This document shows, in pieces, positions 16,669 through 25,676 of a stretch of 43,006 nucleotides of DNA. The position numbers and the translations under genes are program-made. How positions within the stretch are numbered: position 1 is the stretch's first letter; the number at the start of each line of letters is the position of its first letter. The stretch spans positions 1 through 43,006 of the forward strand of contig CAZBEI010000084.1 in NCBI GenBank assembly GCA_964490895.1, given 5' to 3'. The notes under the pieces were generated by a model. That model did no database searches, had not been told where the DNA came from, and was given only the letters and a program-made list of their open reading frames with translations. This DNA comes from JACRAO01 sp964490895. Its GTDB lineage: Bacteria; Bdellovibrionota; UBA1018.

Positions 16669-17561
16669 GGCATGTTTAGTTTTGTCAGTTCGATAGGATT
16701 GATTTTAACACGATTCACAATGGCTCCCCAATGCAGGTGGGGTCCATTGGCCCTTCCTGTTTTTCCTGAGTACCCAATTAAAAAATTTTCTGAAATTTTT
16801 TCTCCTTTTTTGACATTTATCTTTTGCAGGTGGGCATAGAGGGTAAAAATTCCATAGCCGTGATTGAGAAGTATAGCATTACCCGCTACAAACAGATTTT
16901 TTGCTAAAGCAACAATACCAGGGGCTGAGGAATAAATCGGTGTGCCCTCAGGGGCCTTTAAGTCTAGTCCAGAGTGGAAGCTCTGGAGCTCTCCATTGTA
17001 GATTCGCTTTGTCCCATAGGGGCTTGTGATTGGGGTTGTAATCGGAAAGTGGAAGGTGGTTTTCCAAAATCTTTCTCCAAGGATTTTTTTATAAATCAGT
17101 CCTACCTCCGTACTTTCTTTTTTAATCCTTTTCAAATCTTTTAGACTGGGGTGGACCTGTTTGGGGTCTACTTTGAGTATTTCGCTGGGATAGTTTCCAG
17201 CATTTATTTTGAGAGGGAGTCCGAGCATTTTTTCTTGATCTCCCTCCTTGTATTTTATTGAAATCTGAAAGAGCCCTGGTGGGTGATTAAAGGGAACTCC
17301 AAAATAAGAATAATAAGTGGTGGGAGATTCTGGAAAGAATGGAATTTCGTTATTTTCAAACTCTGCTTTAAGCAAGGCTACTTTTTCAGTTTTTTCGTAT
17401 TTAATCCATAAAAAGCCGCCATCCACGGTCTCTTGTGCAGATAGAAGTGCCGAGAGAGACGGTTTGTCTTGTGGCGTGGGGGAGATTTTTTCGACTAATT
17501 TTATAGAAGCACACCCAGTACAAAAAAATATGATCCATGAAATTTTTTGAAAATGCCCCAT
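16665..17561 (-). CDS. M23 peptidase (LytM domain) lipoprotein
   Basis: The 298-residue protein has a lipoprotein signal with CTGCAS lipobox-like residues at 14-19. Its C-terminal half is an M23/LytM zinc peptidase domain. The metal motif is visible as FHSGLDLKAPEGTPIYS, and the second half as GPHLHWGAIV with a YAHL segment before it. Catalytic residues look intact, so it should be an active endopeptidase cutting peptidoglycan cross-links, in contrast to the degenerate EnvC-like protein of the same cluster. The N-terminal part (about residues 30-160) is an uncharacterised beta-rich domain. It starts eight bases after the xseA stop. Confidence 0.85.
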   Translation of the reverse strand: MGHFQKISWIIFFCTGCASIKLVEKISPTPQDKPSLSALLSAQETVDGGFLWIKYEKTEKVALLKAEFENNEIPFFPESPTTYYSYFGVPFNHPPGLFQISIKYKEGDQEKMLGLPLKINAGNYPSEILKVDPKQVHPSLKDLKRIKKESTEVGLIYKKILGERFWKTTFHFPITTPITSPYGTKRIYNGELQSFHSGLDLKAPEGTPIYSSAPGIVALAKNLFVAGNAILLNHGYGIFTLYAHLQKINVKKGEKISENFLIGYSGKTGRANGPHLHWGAIVNRVKINPIELTKLNMP

Positions 17562-17569
17562 TCTTTTTA

Positions 17570-18799
17570 CTAAAGCGCTTGGACTTTCTTTTGTCCATCA
17601 GAAAAAGTGATTTCAAGCTCCATCCCCGCTTTGATTTCTTTGATGCTGCGGATGATTTGATTTTCTGTGTCTTTGACGAGAGTATACCCTCGTTCCAAAA
17701 CTTTGAGGGGAGAAAGGGCATTGAGTTGACCTGAAAACTGAGCCCATCCATTTTTTTTTCTTTCAATTTTTATTTGAATCGCTCTACAGAGTCTTAAAAA
17801 TACTTCGTCTGTTCTTTGGGCTTGTTCTCTGAGTTTGTCTTTTGGATTGACGAGTCTCGCTGCAATGTGAGTGAGCAAAGTTTTTTTCTGAAAAAGCTCT
17901 TTGAGGAGTGCTTTTTCGATTCTCTCTTGAGCCTCGAGTGCTTGTTTAAGTCCCTGAAACCAGCCGTGACTGATGATCTCTGCAGCTGCCGAAGGCGTTG
18001 GGGCTCTCAAATCTGAAACAAAATCTGCGATTGTAAAATCAATCTCATGTCCGACGGCAGAGACAATGGGAAGTTGTGATTTTGCAATCGCTCTGGCTAG
18101 GTTTTCATCATTAAAACACCAAAGGTCTTCGATAGATCCGCCTCCTCTGGTAAGGAAAATCACTTCCCCAAGTTTGTAATGGTTGGCAGTCTCAATGGCT
18201 TTTGTGAGTTGAGAAGGAGCATCCTCGCCTTGAACCACGGCCGGAATGATTAAAACTTTCAGTCCAGGAGCGCGACGTTTTAAAATAGTCAAAATATCTT
18301 GAATGGCTGCTCCGGAGGGGGAGGTAATGATGGCGATTTGCTGCGGAAATGGAGGGATTGGCTTTTTTTTCTGAATATCAAAGAGGCCTTCTTTATTGAG
18401 TTTTTCTTTGAGTTGTTCAAAAGCAAGTTGGAGTGCACCTATCCCAAGAGGTTCTATGTGTTCCACAATGAGCTGGTAGCTGCCGCGGGGAGGGTAGAGC
18501 GAAATTTTTCCTTTGCATACAATTTCTAAGCCGTCTTTGAGTTCAAAGAGTTTCTTTTTTCTATTACTCCAGTTAAATATTGCACAAGCAAGATTGGCTT
18601 GTGCATCTTTCAGAGAAAAGTAAATATGTCCTGAGGCGGCCGGTCTGAAGTTGCTGACCTCTCCCTTTACCCACAGGTCCTGAAAAGGGGGCTCTAAGGT
18701 TGCCTTGATTTGAGAGGTCAACTCTGAAACAGTCAAAAATTTGGCCTTGAGAGGCTCCTGGGATAGTGCAAACAGAGGCAGGTCGGACAAATGGGTCAT
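17570..18799 (-). CDS. xseA: Exodeoxyribonuclease VII large subunit
   Basis: The 409-residue protein has the N-terminal OB-fold of ExoVII large subunits (LTVSELTSQIKATLEPPF, LWVKGEVSNFRPAASGHIYFSL split around it). The catalytic region follows with ITSPSGAAIQDIL, LTRGGGSIEDLWCFNDE and VGHEIDFTIADFVSDLRAPTP-like residues, then a coiled C-terminus. It degrades single-stranded DNA from both ends together with the small subunit XseB. No xseB is seen after it here; the space is taken by the M23 lipoprotein, so XseB must lie elsewhere or be absent. It overlaps the Ctp protease gene by four bases. Confidence 0.93.
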   Translation of the reverse strand: MTHLSDLPLFALSQEPLKAKFLTVSELTSQIKATLEPPFQDLWVKGEVSNFRPAASGHIYFSLKDAQANLACAIFNWSNRKKKLFELKDGLEIVCKGKISLYPPRGSYQLIVEHIEPLGIGALQLAFEQLKEKLNKEGLFDIQKKKPIPPFPQQIAIITSPSGAAIQDILTILKRRAPGLKVLIIPAVVQGEDAPSQLTKAIETANHYKLGEVIFLTRGGGSIEDLWCFNDENLARAIAKSQLPIVSAVGHEIDFTIADFVSDLRAPTPSAAAEIISHGWFQGLKQALEAQERIEKALLKELFQKKTLLTHIAARLVNPKDKLREQAQRTDEVFLRLCRAIQIKIERKKNGWAQFSGQLNALSPLKVLERGYTLVKDTENQIIRSIKEIKAGMELEITFSDGQKKVQAL

Positions 18800-20241
18800 T
18801 GAATTCCAGCTACCACACCCGATGGTCCTTGTGCAGTAATTTTTTTAAAGACCTCAAAAGCCTTGAGACAGTTTAACGCCTCTTTGACTTGGTAGTCTTC
18901 CTTGGCAACAAATTTTGTAGGAGTCATGTCATCGTCTTCTTTTTTATCTTTATCTTTCTTTTTATCTTTCTTCACAATGCTTTCAATTTCTTCTTTTTTA
19001 TAATCTTTGTTTTCTTCGCCATCTGGATTGGCCATGTGTCCTTTGAGGTCTCTTTCTCTCAGGTAGTCCGTTTTTCTACGGGCTTCGGCTAAAACTTTAG
19101 AGTCAAAATCATCTAAAAGAATATCAGGTTGAACTCCTTTTTCTTGAATACTGCGCCCACTGGGGGTGTAATACCGGGCAATCGTAAGTTTGAGACCCAT
19201 TTCTTGCCCGAGCTCGATCACAGTTTGTACCGAGCCTTTTCCAAAGGTGGGTTGGCCTAAAACAGTCGCTCTGTGGTGGTCCTGAAGTGCACCTGCAACA
19301 ATTTCAGCTGCTGATGCGGTGCTCGAGTTGACTAGAATTGCAATTGGAAAATCCTTTCGAGCATTGCCTTTTTTTGCATGTTTTACTTCTTTTTGGTCTT
19401 TATTTCTCCCGATGGTCGAGACAACTACTCCTTCGTCAATAAAGAGCGAAGAGACTTCGACCGCTTGATCTAAGAGGCCTCCAGGATTGGTTCTCATATC
19501 AAAAACAAGCCCTTTTAATTTTCCATTTACTTCTAATTCTTTTATCGCTTTTTGCATATCTAGAGCTGCACTTTCATTAAAATTGGTGAGCCGGATGTAC
19601 CCAAATTTGGGCTCTAGTGTTTCGAATTTTACAGATCTAATTTTTATGATGTCCCTCACGATGGACACATCTTTGATTTGTTCGAAACCATCGCGATAAA
19701 TAGAGAGGGTCACAGGAGTGCCTTTTTTGCCTCTCATTTTTGAAACCGCTTCGACTAAGGTCATTCCTTTTGTGCTTTCTTTGCTGATTTTTACGATTCG
19801 GTCATTGGGTTTTAGGCCTGCTTTCCAGGCGGGTGTGTCTTCAATCGGAGCAATGATGGTGAGGAGGCTGTCTTTCATTCCAATTTCAATTCCCAAACCT
19901 CCGAATTTACCACTCGTGTCAATTTTCATGTCCTTAAAAACTTCTGGGGGTAGAAAGTTAGAGTGGGGATCTAGGGTCTCCAGCATACCTTTGATGGCGC
20001 CTTGAATGAGGTCTTTTTGTTTCACTTCGTCCACATAATTATTTTCTACAAATTGAATCACTTTATGAAATAAATCTAAACTCAAATACCTTTCATTTTG
20101 TGAGCTTTGAGGCGAGATCGGGGTGTCTGCCGCGTTGACCCGTGTAATTTCGCGAGTCAAATTTTGGCCGGCCACAATTCCAAGCCAAGAAACAGTGAGA
20201 ATTAAACCAAAGAGGGAAATTTTTTTTGTAAATTGAGACAT
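18796..20241 (-). CDS. ctpA: Carboxy-terminal processing serine protease (S41 family)
   Basis: The 481-residue protein has an N-terminal signal or anchor segment (SLFGLILTVSWLGIVAG), a PDZ domain around residues 95-180 (GLGIEIGMKDSLLTIIAP...AGLKPNDRIVKI) and an S41 protease domain with the Ser-Lys dyad S310 (TASAAEIVAG) and K335 (FGKGSVQ). The spacing of 25 matches the family. It would process periplasmic proteins, often peptidoglycan hydrolases. The segment about residues 400-440 is very lysine/aspartate rich (KKDKKKDKDKKEDDD). It begins 14 bases after envC and sits in a division and wall operon, consistent with control of hydrolase levels. Confidence 0.9.
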   Translation of the reverse strand: MSQFTKKISLFGLILTVSWLGIVAGQNLTREITRVNAADTPISPQSSQNERYLSLDLFHKVIQFVENNYVDEVKQKDLIQGAIKGMLETLDPHSNFLPPEVFKDMKIDTSGKFGGLGIEIGMKDSLLTIIAPIEDTPAWKAGLKPNDRIVKISKESTKGMTLVEAVSKMRGKKGTPVTLSIYRDGFEQIKDVSIVRDIIKIRSVKFETLEPKFGYIRLTNFNESAALDMQKAIKELEVNGKLKGLVFDMRTNPGGLLDQAVEVSSLFIDEGVVVSTIGRNKDQKEVKHAKKGNARKDFPIAILVNSSTASAAEIVAGALQDHHRATVLGQPTFGKGSVQTVIELGQEMGLKLTIARYYTPSGRSIQEKGVQPDILLDDFDSKVLAEARRKTDYLRERDLKGHMANPDGEENKDYKKEEIESIVKKDKKKDKDKKEDDDMTPTKFVAKEDYQVKEALNCLKAFEVFKKITAQGPSGVVAGIQ

Positions 20242-20255
20242 AATGTAAGGTTAAT

Positions 20256-21356
20256 CTAATTTGTTTTAGAAATCCACTGCATTGGATTTACGGCGATATT
20301 TCTAGATCTAATTTCAAAGTATATAGGATTACCCGAGTTGTCTACTTGCCCAATAATCTCGCCCCGTCGAACACTTTCCCCAGATTTTTTGTACAGTTCT
20401 CCCAATTTTCCGATTAAAGAGTAATAATGACTCCCATGGTCGATGATCATGACTCGACCATAGTGAGGGAGTTCTCCAGAGAAGGCCGTTTTTCCTGCAA
20501 AGACAGAAGCCACGGGTTGATTTTTTTGAAATGGCTGAATTTCGACCCCTTTTTTAAAGACATACAGATTGGAGTGGGGGTCAAAGCTTTTTCCAAAAAA
20601 AGAAACCACTTGCCCTGAGACCGGAAGTCCCAGTCTTCCTTTGTTTTTTTCAAATTCTTCGTTTTTCACAGAAGGATTTAGAGAAAGCGTTTTTTCGAGT
20701 TCTTTGCGAGCATTAAATTCAAAGATCATTTTTTCAACTTTGGCCTCGGAGTCTTTTAGGTTTCGATAATTTTCGAGCTGTTTAATTCTTTCACCCACTT
20801 TTTTTTCAAGAAGATCGAGTTGAATTTGACGGTTGAGCTCAAGGACACTTTCTTGTTCCGTAAGTTCCTGAATGGCGTAGCTTAAGTGCTGTTTTTCTTC
20901 TGTAATTTTTAATTCCAACTGGTTAGAGTCTTCTAAGTCTGCCTTATAAGCTTCCATTTCCTTTAGACTATAATCCACCCTGTTGGCAAAAAATTTCTCC
21001 TCAGCTCGAGACGCCTGATCTCTCGAGCGATGAATCTCTCTGAGCGATTTTTTGATATGCATGCGATGGTTATTGATTTTAATTTCTAAATCTTTTTTTC
21101 GCAGCCCAAGTTCCTGAATCGTGGATTCTAGTTCCAAGAGCCGAGCTTGGTAAAGGCTTTTTTCCTCTTTTTGGAGACGCAGCAGGACACGGATTTTTTT
21201 GAGTTGATTTTTTGCATTTTTTTGTAATTTCAGTCCCTGAATGAGGGCTTGCTCAAGACGGATAATTTTATTTTTGATGTGCAAGAAATTTCTGTTCTGT
21301 GGGATAGCCCATGCTGTGGAACTTAAGAAAAGCATTAAAAAAAGATTAGTTTTCAC
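20256..21356 (-). CDS. envC: EnvC-like murein hydrolase activator (degenerate LytM)
   Basis: The 366-residue protein has a signal peptide (NLFLMLFLSSTAWA), a long coiled-coil (about residues 20-225) and a C-terminal LytM domain. The usual zinc ligands are missing: the HxxxD region reads KKGVEIQPF and the HLHFE region reads PIYFEIR. It is therefore probably not a peptidase but an activator of amidases, like E. coli EnvC. FtsE and FtsX lie directly upstream, and FtsEX is the known partner that opens EnvC. A GTG at 21356 is chosen: it has GGAG nine bases upstream and gives the signal peptide, with an 11-base overlap with ftsX. An earlier ATG at 21401 would lie deeper in ftsX. Confidence 0.87.
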   Translation of the reverse strand: MKTNLFLMLFLSSTAWAIPQNRNFLHIKNKIIRLEQALIQGLKLQKNAKNQLKKIRVLLRLQKEEKSLYQARLLELESTIQELGLRKKDLEIKINNHRMHIKKSLREIHRSRDQASRAEEKFFANRVDYSLKEMEAYKADLEDSNQLELKITEEKQHLSYAIQELTEQESVLELNRQIQLDLLEKKVGERIKQLENYRNLKDSEAKVEKMIFEFNARKELEKTLSLNPSVKNEEFEKNKGRLGLPVSGQVVSFFGKSFDPHSNLYVFKKGVEIQPFQKNQPVASVFAGKTAFSGELPHYGRVMIIDHGSHYYSLIGKLGELYKKSGESVRRGEIIGQVDNSGNPIYFEIRSRNIAVNPMQWISKTN

Positions 21357-22203
21357 GGTGCAAAACTCCAGAGAGGAACCCCAGGGCAATGGACAGTGCA
21401 AATAAATACAGCGAAATTTTTTGAGGAGGCAACACGAGATCTTTTAAAAGGGGCGAAAGGGCTTTGAATTGTAAAGTGAGAGGTTGTGCTCCAAAGTACC
21501 AAATCACAGAGCTCAAAGCCCCAACTAAAATTCCACACCAAATAGCAGCTAGAAGAGTCGGAGCTTTTAGGGTCAGCCAATGTGCTCCCATAAGTCGCAA
21601 CAAGGTAAGTGAGCTTTTGAGAGAATAAAAATGGACTTTTATGAAATAAAACCACCCTCCCAGCAAAAGGAATAAGAATACAAACATCGAAATTTTGATG
21701 ATTCTTTTTAGAGCAGTGAATGCGCCAAAGAGAGGGCCGTTTCGATCTTTGGAGGCCTCCACTGATTCTATGCCAGAAACCGCTTTTATTTTTTCGAGAT
21801 CCCCCTCTCTCAAAAAACCACTCAAAGTTATAAATTTGGGTAACAGCTGGTCTTTTTCATTTCCTAAGCTTTCAATTGTTTGGGTGAGATCAGGATAATG
21901 AACTTTGAGTTCATTCAAAAATTCGTCACTGTGGACGGATTTAATTTGGAGAGAGTTTGAACCTAATACAAACTGGATGGAATCGATAATTTTTTTTTCA
22001 TCTTGGGTTTCTATAGAGGGTTCTAAGTAAGCTGTAATAATTTGTTCTGATTTTATTTTTTTGAGGACAGGTTTTAGATTTCGATCCAACCAATAGGACA
22101 AACTGGCAAAAAAAATAAGAATACTTAATGCTAAAGCAGCTAAAAAACTTTGTGTTTTTGGCACTGTTTTCCATGGTTTAAAAGAGAGATTTAGTAGATA
22201 CAT
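21346..22203 (-). CDS. ftsX: Cell division protein FtsX (permease subunit)
   Basis: The 285-residue protein has the FtsX layout: a cytoplasmic N-terminus, TM1 (FLAALALSILIFFASLSYWL), an extracytoplasmic domain (about residues 45-160) and three more TM segments near the C-terminus (FVFLFLLLGGWFYFI, LLAAIWCGILVGALSSVIWYF and SLYLFALSIALGFLSG). It works with FtsE to transmit ATP-driven movement to EnvC and so control septal amidases. It overlaps ftsE by 13 bases and envC by 11. Confidence 0.88.
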   Translation of the reverse strand: MYLLNLSFKPWKTVPKTQSFLAALALSILIFFASLSYWLDRNLKPVLKKIKSEQIITAYLEPSIETQDEKKIIDSIQFVLGSNSLQIKSVHSDEFLNELKVHYPDLTQTIESLGNEKDQLLPKFITLSGFLREGDLEKIKAVSGIESVEASKDRNGPLFGAFTALKRIIKISMFVFLFLLLGGWFYFIKVHFYSLKSSLTLLRLMGAHWLTLKAPTLLAAIWCGILVGALSSVIWYFGAQPLTLQFKALSPLLKDLVLPPQKISLYLFALSIALGFLSGVLHREN

Positions 22204-22868
22204 TGGGATCCTTCTTGTGGCAGTCGACCTGCTTTTAAATAAATGGCTGGTTTTCGAATTCTTTTTACGATTTCTCGATCATGGGTGGCAATGATAACAG
22301 TGATCCCACTTGCATTTGCTTTTTGAAATAAATCCATAACGGCCCAAGTGTTTTCCTTATCCTGTGCGCCGGTAGGCTCATCTGCAATCAGAAGTTCGGG
22401 GCGTCTTCCCAATGCCCGTGCGATGGCGACTCTTTGGGCTTCGCCCCCAGAAAGGGATTGGACGAGGTGATTTTTTTTATGGATCAATCCTAGCTTTGAT
22501 AGGAGTTCGTCGACATCATTTTTTAGTTCTAAAGTTTGCTGCTGATGAGACAAAGACAGACTGAGCATGATATTTTCGAAGACACTTAAGTCTCTAATCA
22601 AGCGTACGTCTTGTGGAATGTAACCAATGCTGCGCCGAATGGCACGCAGTGTTTGGGACGAGGCTTGGGCTAGGTCATAGGAAAAAAGAGAAACCGTGCC
22701 CAAGGTGGGTTCTTCTTCGGTCGCCAAAAGTCGAAGGAGTGTAGACTTTCCGGCTCCACTGCCCCCAATGACATAGAGGAATCCCCCTTTTTTAAGTTCC
22801 AGATTGACTTGTTCCAGCGCTCGCGTTTGCTTGGAATAAGTTTTTGTGACATCTTTCAATAGAATCAT
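22191..22868 (-). CDS. ftsE: Cell division ATP-binding protein FtsE
   Basis: The 225-residue ABC ATPase has Walker A GGSGAGKSTLL, signature LSGGEAQRVAIARAL, Walker B LLIADEPTG and the switch histidine in IIATHDREIV. Length is normal for FtsE with the ATG at 22868; a GAGGGG site lies about nine bases before it. The frame is open 17 codons further, but that would lengthen the N-terminus beyond the family norm. It is the first gene of the leftward cluster, with the promoter expected just upstream. Confidence 0.92.
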   Translation of the reverse strand: MILLKDVTKTYSKQTRALEQVNLELKKGGFLYVIGGSGAGKSTLLRLLATEEEPTLGTVSLFSYDLAQASSQTLRAIRRSIGYIPQDVRLIRDLSVFENIMLSLSLSHQQQTLELKNDVDELLSKLGLIHKKNHLVQSLSGGEAQRVAIARALGRRPELLIADEPTGAQDKENTWAVMDLFQKANASGITVIIATHDREIVKRIRKPAIYLKAGRLPQEGSQCIY

Positions 22869-23838
22869 GAGAAACCGCCCCTCTAAAAGGATAGCTTTTT
22901 TTTTAAATAAGGGGAACAACGCGACGCGTTTTAATGGAATTGCCCGGTTTTTTATAAGATTTAGAGAGAGCAGGCTGGCTTTCTCTTATTTTGCCTCTTA
23001 CTGTCTTTGGATTTGGGGCATTCGGCTTATTTCTCTGACTCTTTTGGCATACTATTTGCGAAGTTCAAACTCAGGGATCTCCGAAATGGGCGAGATGAGT
23101 CACGCCAACAATCTGACTACCTTGTCGTTAGGTGTTTTTTTCTATGTGTATCTTTTAAAAAAAATGAACCCTTTTTCTTCTCTCACATTTTCAGAAATTT
23201 TTACTTCGTTTAGATTTGAACATCGGTTTTTGCCTGGTTTTTTTAGAGGAGTGACGCTCTCTTTAGGTCTTGTGCTCCTTTTTTTGCTGTGTGGATTTTA
23301 CCAGTACTTTGGATACATCATCCATTTTGACGAAGCTTTGGGAGACTTGGTTCGTGTTTTTTGTCGGGTCTTATTATTGGTTATTTTTGTCTATTTGGAA
23401 GAATTTATATTCAGGCGAAAAATTTTAAACCGAATCAAAAAAGATTTTTCAGATTTTTGGGCGATTTTTTTGACTTCCCTTCTTTACTGCGGCGTTAAAA
23501 TCTACCAATTTGATCTGGGTGTGATGAGTCTAATGAGTCTCTTTTTAGTGTCGCTCTATTTGGGCTTGAGGTCTCTTGAGGACGAAGATTTCAGTTCTGG
23601 TGCTGGGTTATTTTGTGGCCTTTTGATTGTGTTTCAGGTCCTTTTGAGTTTGCCTGTCCTGGGACACGAGTTTCAGGGCATCGTGTTGGTCAAGTATCAC
23701 TTTGCTTCAGTGGTCAGCTTACAGGGCATTTCGCCCGAAGCTGCGCGGCTGATTTCAGGAGGTGCTGGGGGGCCTCTTTCTAGTTTTGTGTTTCAGGGGA
23801 TTTTTGCTTTAGGTATTTTGAAAAGAGTTATAAAATAG
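22867..23838 (+). CDS. CPBP-like intramembrane protein with degenerate catalytic site
   Basis: This very hydrophobic protein (323 residues from the ATG at 22867) has about seven to eight membrane segments and the first CPBP motif EEFIFRR (E178, E179, R183). The second motif, normally FxxxH, reads YCGVK, and no clear third His motif follows, so proteolytic activity is doubtful. The start is uncertain: the ATG at 22867 lies opposite the ftsE start codon and has no good ribosome-binding site; a later CTG or TTG near 22975-23045 is possible. It ends four bases before tolQ and may be its operon leader. Confidence 0.6.
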   Translation: MRNRPSKRIAFFLNKGNNATRFNGIARFFIRFRESRLAFSYFASYCLWIWGIRLISLTLLAYYLRSSNSGISEMGEMSHANNLTTLSLGVFFYVYLLKKMNPFSSLTFSEIFTSFRFEHRFLPGFFRGVTLSLGLVLLFLLCGFYQYFGYIIHFDEALGDLVRVFCRVLLLVIFVYLEEFIFRRKILNRIKKDFSDFWAIFLTSLLYCGVKIYQFDLGVMSLMSLFLVSLYLGLRSLEDEDFSSGAGLFCGLLIVFQVLLSLPVLGHEFQGIVLVKYHFASVVSLQGISPEAARLISGGAGGPLSSFVFQGIFALGILKRVIK

Positions 23839-23842
23839 GTCT

Positions 23843-24541
23843 ATGCCCAGTAAGCTCAGTCATCTGGATTCATTTAGTTTAATTTTGCAGTCAGGCCCGA
23901 TGGCAAAGTTTGTTCTCTTGCTTTTGCTACTTGCCTCAATAGGTTGCTGGTCTGTGATTTTTGCAAAGATTTTTTCTTTTAAGCGAGCTAAAAAAGAAAA
24001 TCTAAAATTTTTAAATTTATTTTGGGGTGGCAAAAAAATAGAAGATATTTTTGAACAGTCTGAGCACTTCAAATTTTCTCCCGTGGCTACTGTTTTTCAC
24101 TCGGGGTTTAAAGAACTCAAAAAGCTGACTTCTTTAGAGACAAAATCCATTGTGCAATCTGATATTGAAAACGTCAGCCGCTCACTCTCTCGGGCTACTT
24201 TTTATGAGGTCACTTGCCTCGAAAAATACATCGGTTCGTTGGCTACCACAGCGAGTGCTACTCCCTTTGTAGGACTTTTTGGAACGATTTGGGGGATCAT
24301 GAATTCTTTTCAAAATATTGGAGTGACTGGGGCGGCTAACTTAGCTGTTGTGGCTCCTGGCATTTCCGAAGCTCTGGTCACCACGGCGGCTGGAATTGGA
24401 GCTGCAGTGCCAGCTGTCATTGCTTACAATTATTTTGTAGGACAGATTAAAAAAATGACTTCAGAAATGGATTGTTTTTCTCAAGATATGTTGAATATTG
24501 TTCAAAGAAGTTTTATCCAAACTCGCAAAGGGGGAGGATGA
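23843..24541 (+). CDS. tolQ: TolQ/ExbB-family proton channel protein
   Basis: The 232-residue protein shows the MotA/TolQ/ExbB channel domain: TM1 (FVLLLLLLASIGCWSVIFAK), a cytoplasmic helical loop, then two long helices with ATTASATPFVGLFGTIWGIM and ALVTTAAGIGAAVPAVIAYN. These are the segments that form the proton path with TolR. Followed by TolR, a TonB/TolA-like protein and TolB, it is assigned to the Tol envelope-constriction system rather than to iron uptake. It overlaps tolR by four bases. Confidence 0.9.
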   Translation: MPSKLSHLDSFSLILQSGPMAKFVLLLLLLASIGCWSVIFAKIFSFKRAKKENLKFLNLFWGGKKIEDIFEQSEHFKFSPVATVFHSGFKELKKLTSLETKSIVQSDIENVSRSLSRATFYEVTCLEKYIGSLATTASATPFVGLFGTIWGIMNSFQNIGVTGAANLAVVAPGISEALVTTAAGIGAAVPAVIAYNYFVGQIKKMTSEMDCFSQDMLNIVQRSFIQTRKGGG

Positions 24542-24951
24542 GGCACGCAACACCCACCGCCCTAGCCGAGATCAATGTCACTCCTTTGGTAGATGTGATG
24601 CTTGTTTTATTGATTGTTTTCATGATTTCTGCTCCTCTCATGCAACAAGGAATTCAAGTCGATCTGCCTAAAGCTGACACGGGAACTTTGAACGAAGTCC
24701 CAGATCAACTCGTTTTAGTCTTAAACAAATGGAGACAGATATTTATTAATGACAAGCAAATCGAAGCAGGCACGTTGCGCGTAAGGCTAGAGGCCATTGC
24801 TTCTGTGAAACCTCAAGTCCAAGTCATCGTCCAAGCAGATAAAAATATCCCCTATGGGTATGTGGCTCAAGTCATGGCGGAAGTGAAAAAAGCAAAAATT
24901 CAAAGAGTAGGATTAGTGACAGAACCTATGGAGCAGGGATTTCGACTCTAA
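24538..24951 (+). CDS. tolR: TolR/ExbD-family protein
   Basis: The 137-residue protein has the short N-terminus AEINVTPLVDVMLVLLIVFMI that holds the conserved Asp of the ExbD/TolR transmembrane helix, followed by a periplasmic domain ending near VGLVTEPM. The frame is open upstream, but the ATG at 24538 overlaps the tolQ stop and is preceded by AAGGGGGAGG, a strong ribosome-binding site. It couples proton flow through TolQ to TolA movement. The stop codon shares one base with the next start. Confidence 0.92.
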   Translation: MRHATPTALAEINVTPLVDVMLVLLIVFMISAPLMQQGIQVDLPKADTGTLNEVPDQLVLVLNKWRQIFINDKQIEAGTLRVRLEAIASVKPQVQVIVQADKNIPYGYVAQVMAEVKKAKIQRVGLVTEPMEQGFRL

Positions 24952-25676
24952 TGGAGCTTGGATTCAAGCTCTCTCTTTTTTGTCATTTCGGTATATTTTT
25001 TTTCCTAGTCCTTAAAAGTTTTACATTTCCATCCCGCACAGTGCCTTTTATCCCCTCACTCCGTGTAGATTTAGTGGGGCTTCCGGATGTTTTAAAAAAA
25101 GATCTGACTCAAATCAAACCCTCACAAGAACTGAATAAAGCTTTAGAAAAGGCAGAAGACGAAGCCAAAAAATATAAAACTGCTCAGACAAAAAAGGCAA
25201 AAGAGATGGCTCGTCCTGATGAAATGGCTTTGCACAATAACAGTGTAAATCAAGTCAAACGGCAAAATAAACTTCATAGTGCACTTTCTAGAATCAAAGC
25301 TTTAGATAAAATATCTAATCCAGAAAATGAAAAGGTGGTTGTGAAAGGAAATATTCTTTCTAAAGGAGCGTCTCTCTCAACCGATGCCAAGGAGAATGCA
25401 GAAACCAGTTATTATGATATTTTGAGAGATCACCTCCAGAAAAATTGGGCTTTGCCTGTGTGGCTCTCAAGGCAGAGTTTTTCGGCACAGGTGCAAGTGT
25501 ACGTTGATAATAAGGGGAGATTGAGGCATTTTCAATTTCTAAAAGTTTCAGGAAACACAACGTTTGATGAGATTGTTCTCAAAACATTACAATCCAGTCA
25601 GCCCTATCCCATTCCTCCTGCAGAGTTGACCAAGCAGCTTTTGCTTTATGGAATGGTGGTGGGTTTTCCGCTATGA
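24951..25676 (+). CDS. tolA: TolA/TonB-like energy-transducing protein
   Basis: The 241-residue protein has one N-terminal membrane helix (LSLFCHFGIFFFLVLKSF), a charged lysine/glutamate-rich middle (about residues 45-110) that is probably a helical stalk, and a C-terminal TonB_C domain (about 160-241). The latter shows LQKNWALP, VQVYVDNKGRLRHFQFLKVSGNTTFDEIV and YPIPP. It is shorter than E. coli TolA. Position between tolR and tolB supports the Tol role, bridging inner and outer membrane. Its last six bases overlap the convergent ATPase gene. Confidence 0.83.
   Translation: MELGFKLSLFCHFGIFFFLVLKSFTFPSRTVPFIPSLRVDLVGLPDVLKKDLTQIKPSQELNKALEKAEDEAKKYKTAQTKKAKEMARPDEMALHNNSVNQVKRQNKLHSALSRIKALDKISNPENEKVVVKGNILSKGASLSTDAKENAETSYYDILRDHLQKNWALPVWLSRQSFSAQVQVYVDNKGRLRHFQFLKVSGNTTFDEIVLKTLQSSQPYPIPPAELTKQLLLYGMVVGFPL

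Noticed and set aside
24472..24537. Upstream extension of tolR
   Set aside because: It lies inside tolQ and would add residues before the conserved short N-terminus; the ATG at 24538 has a strong ribosome-binding site.
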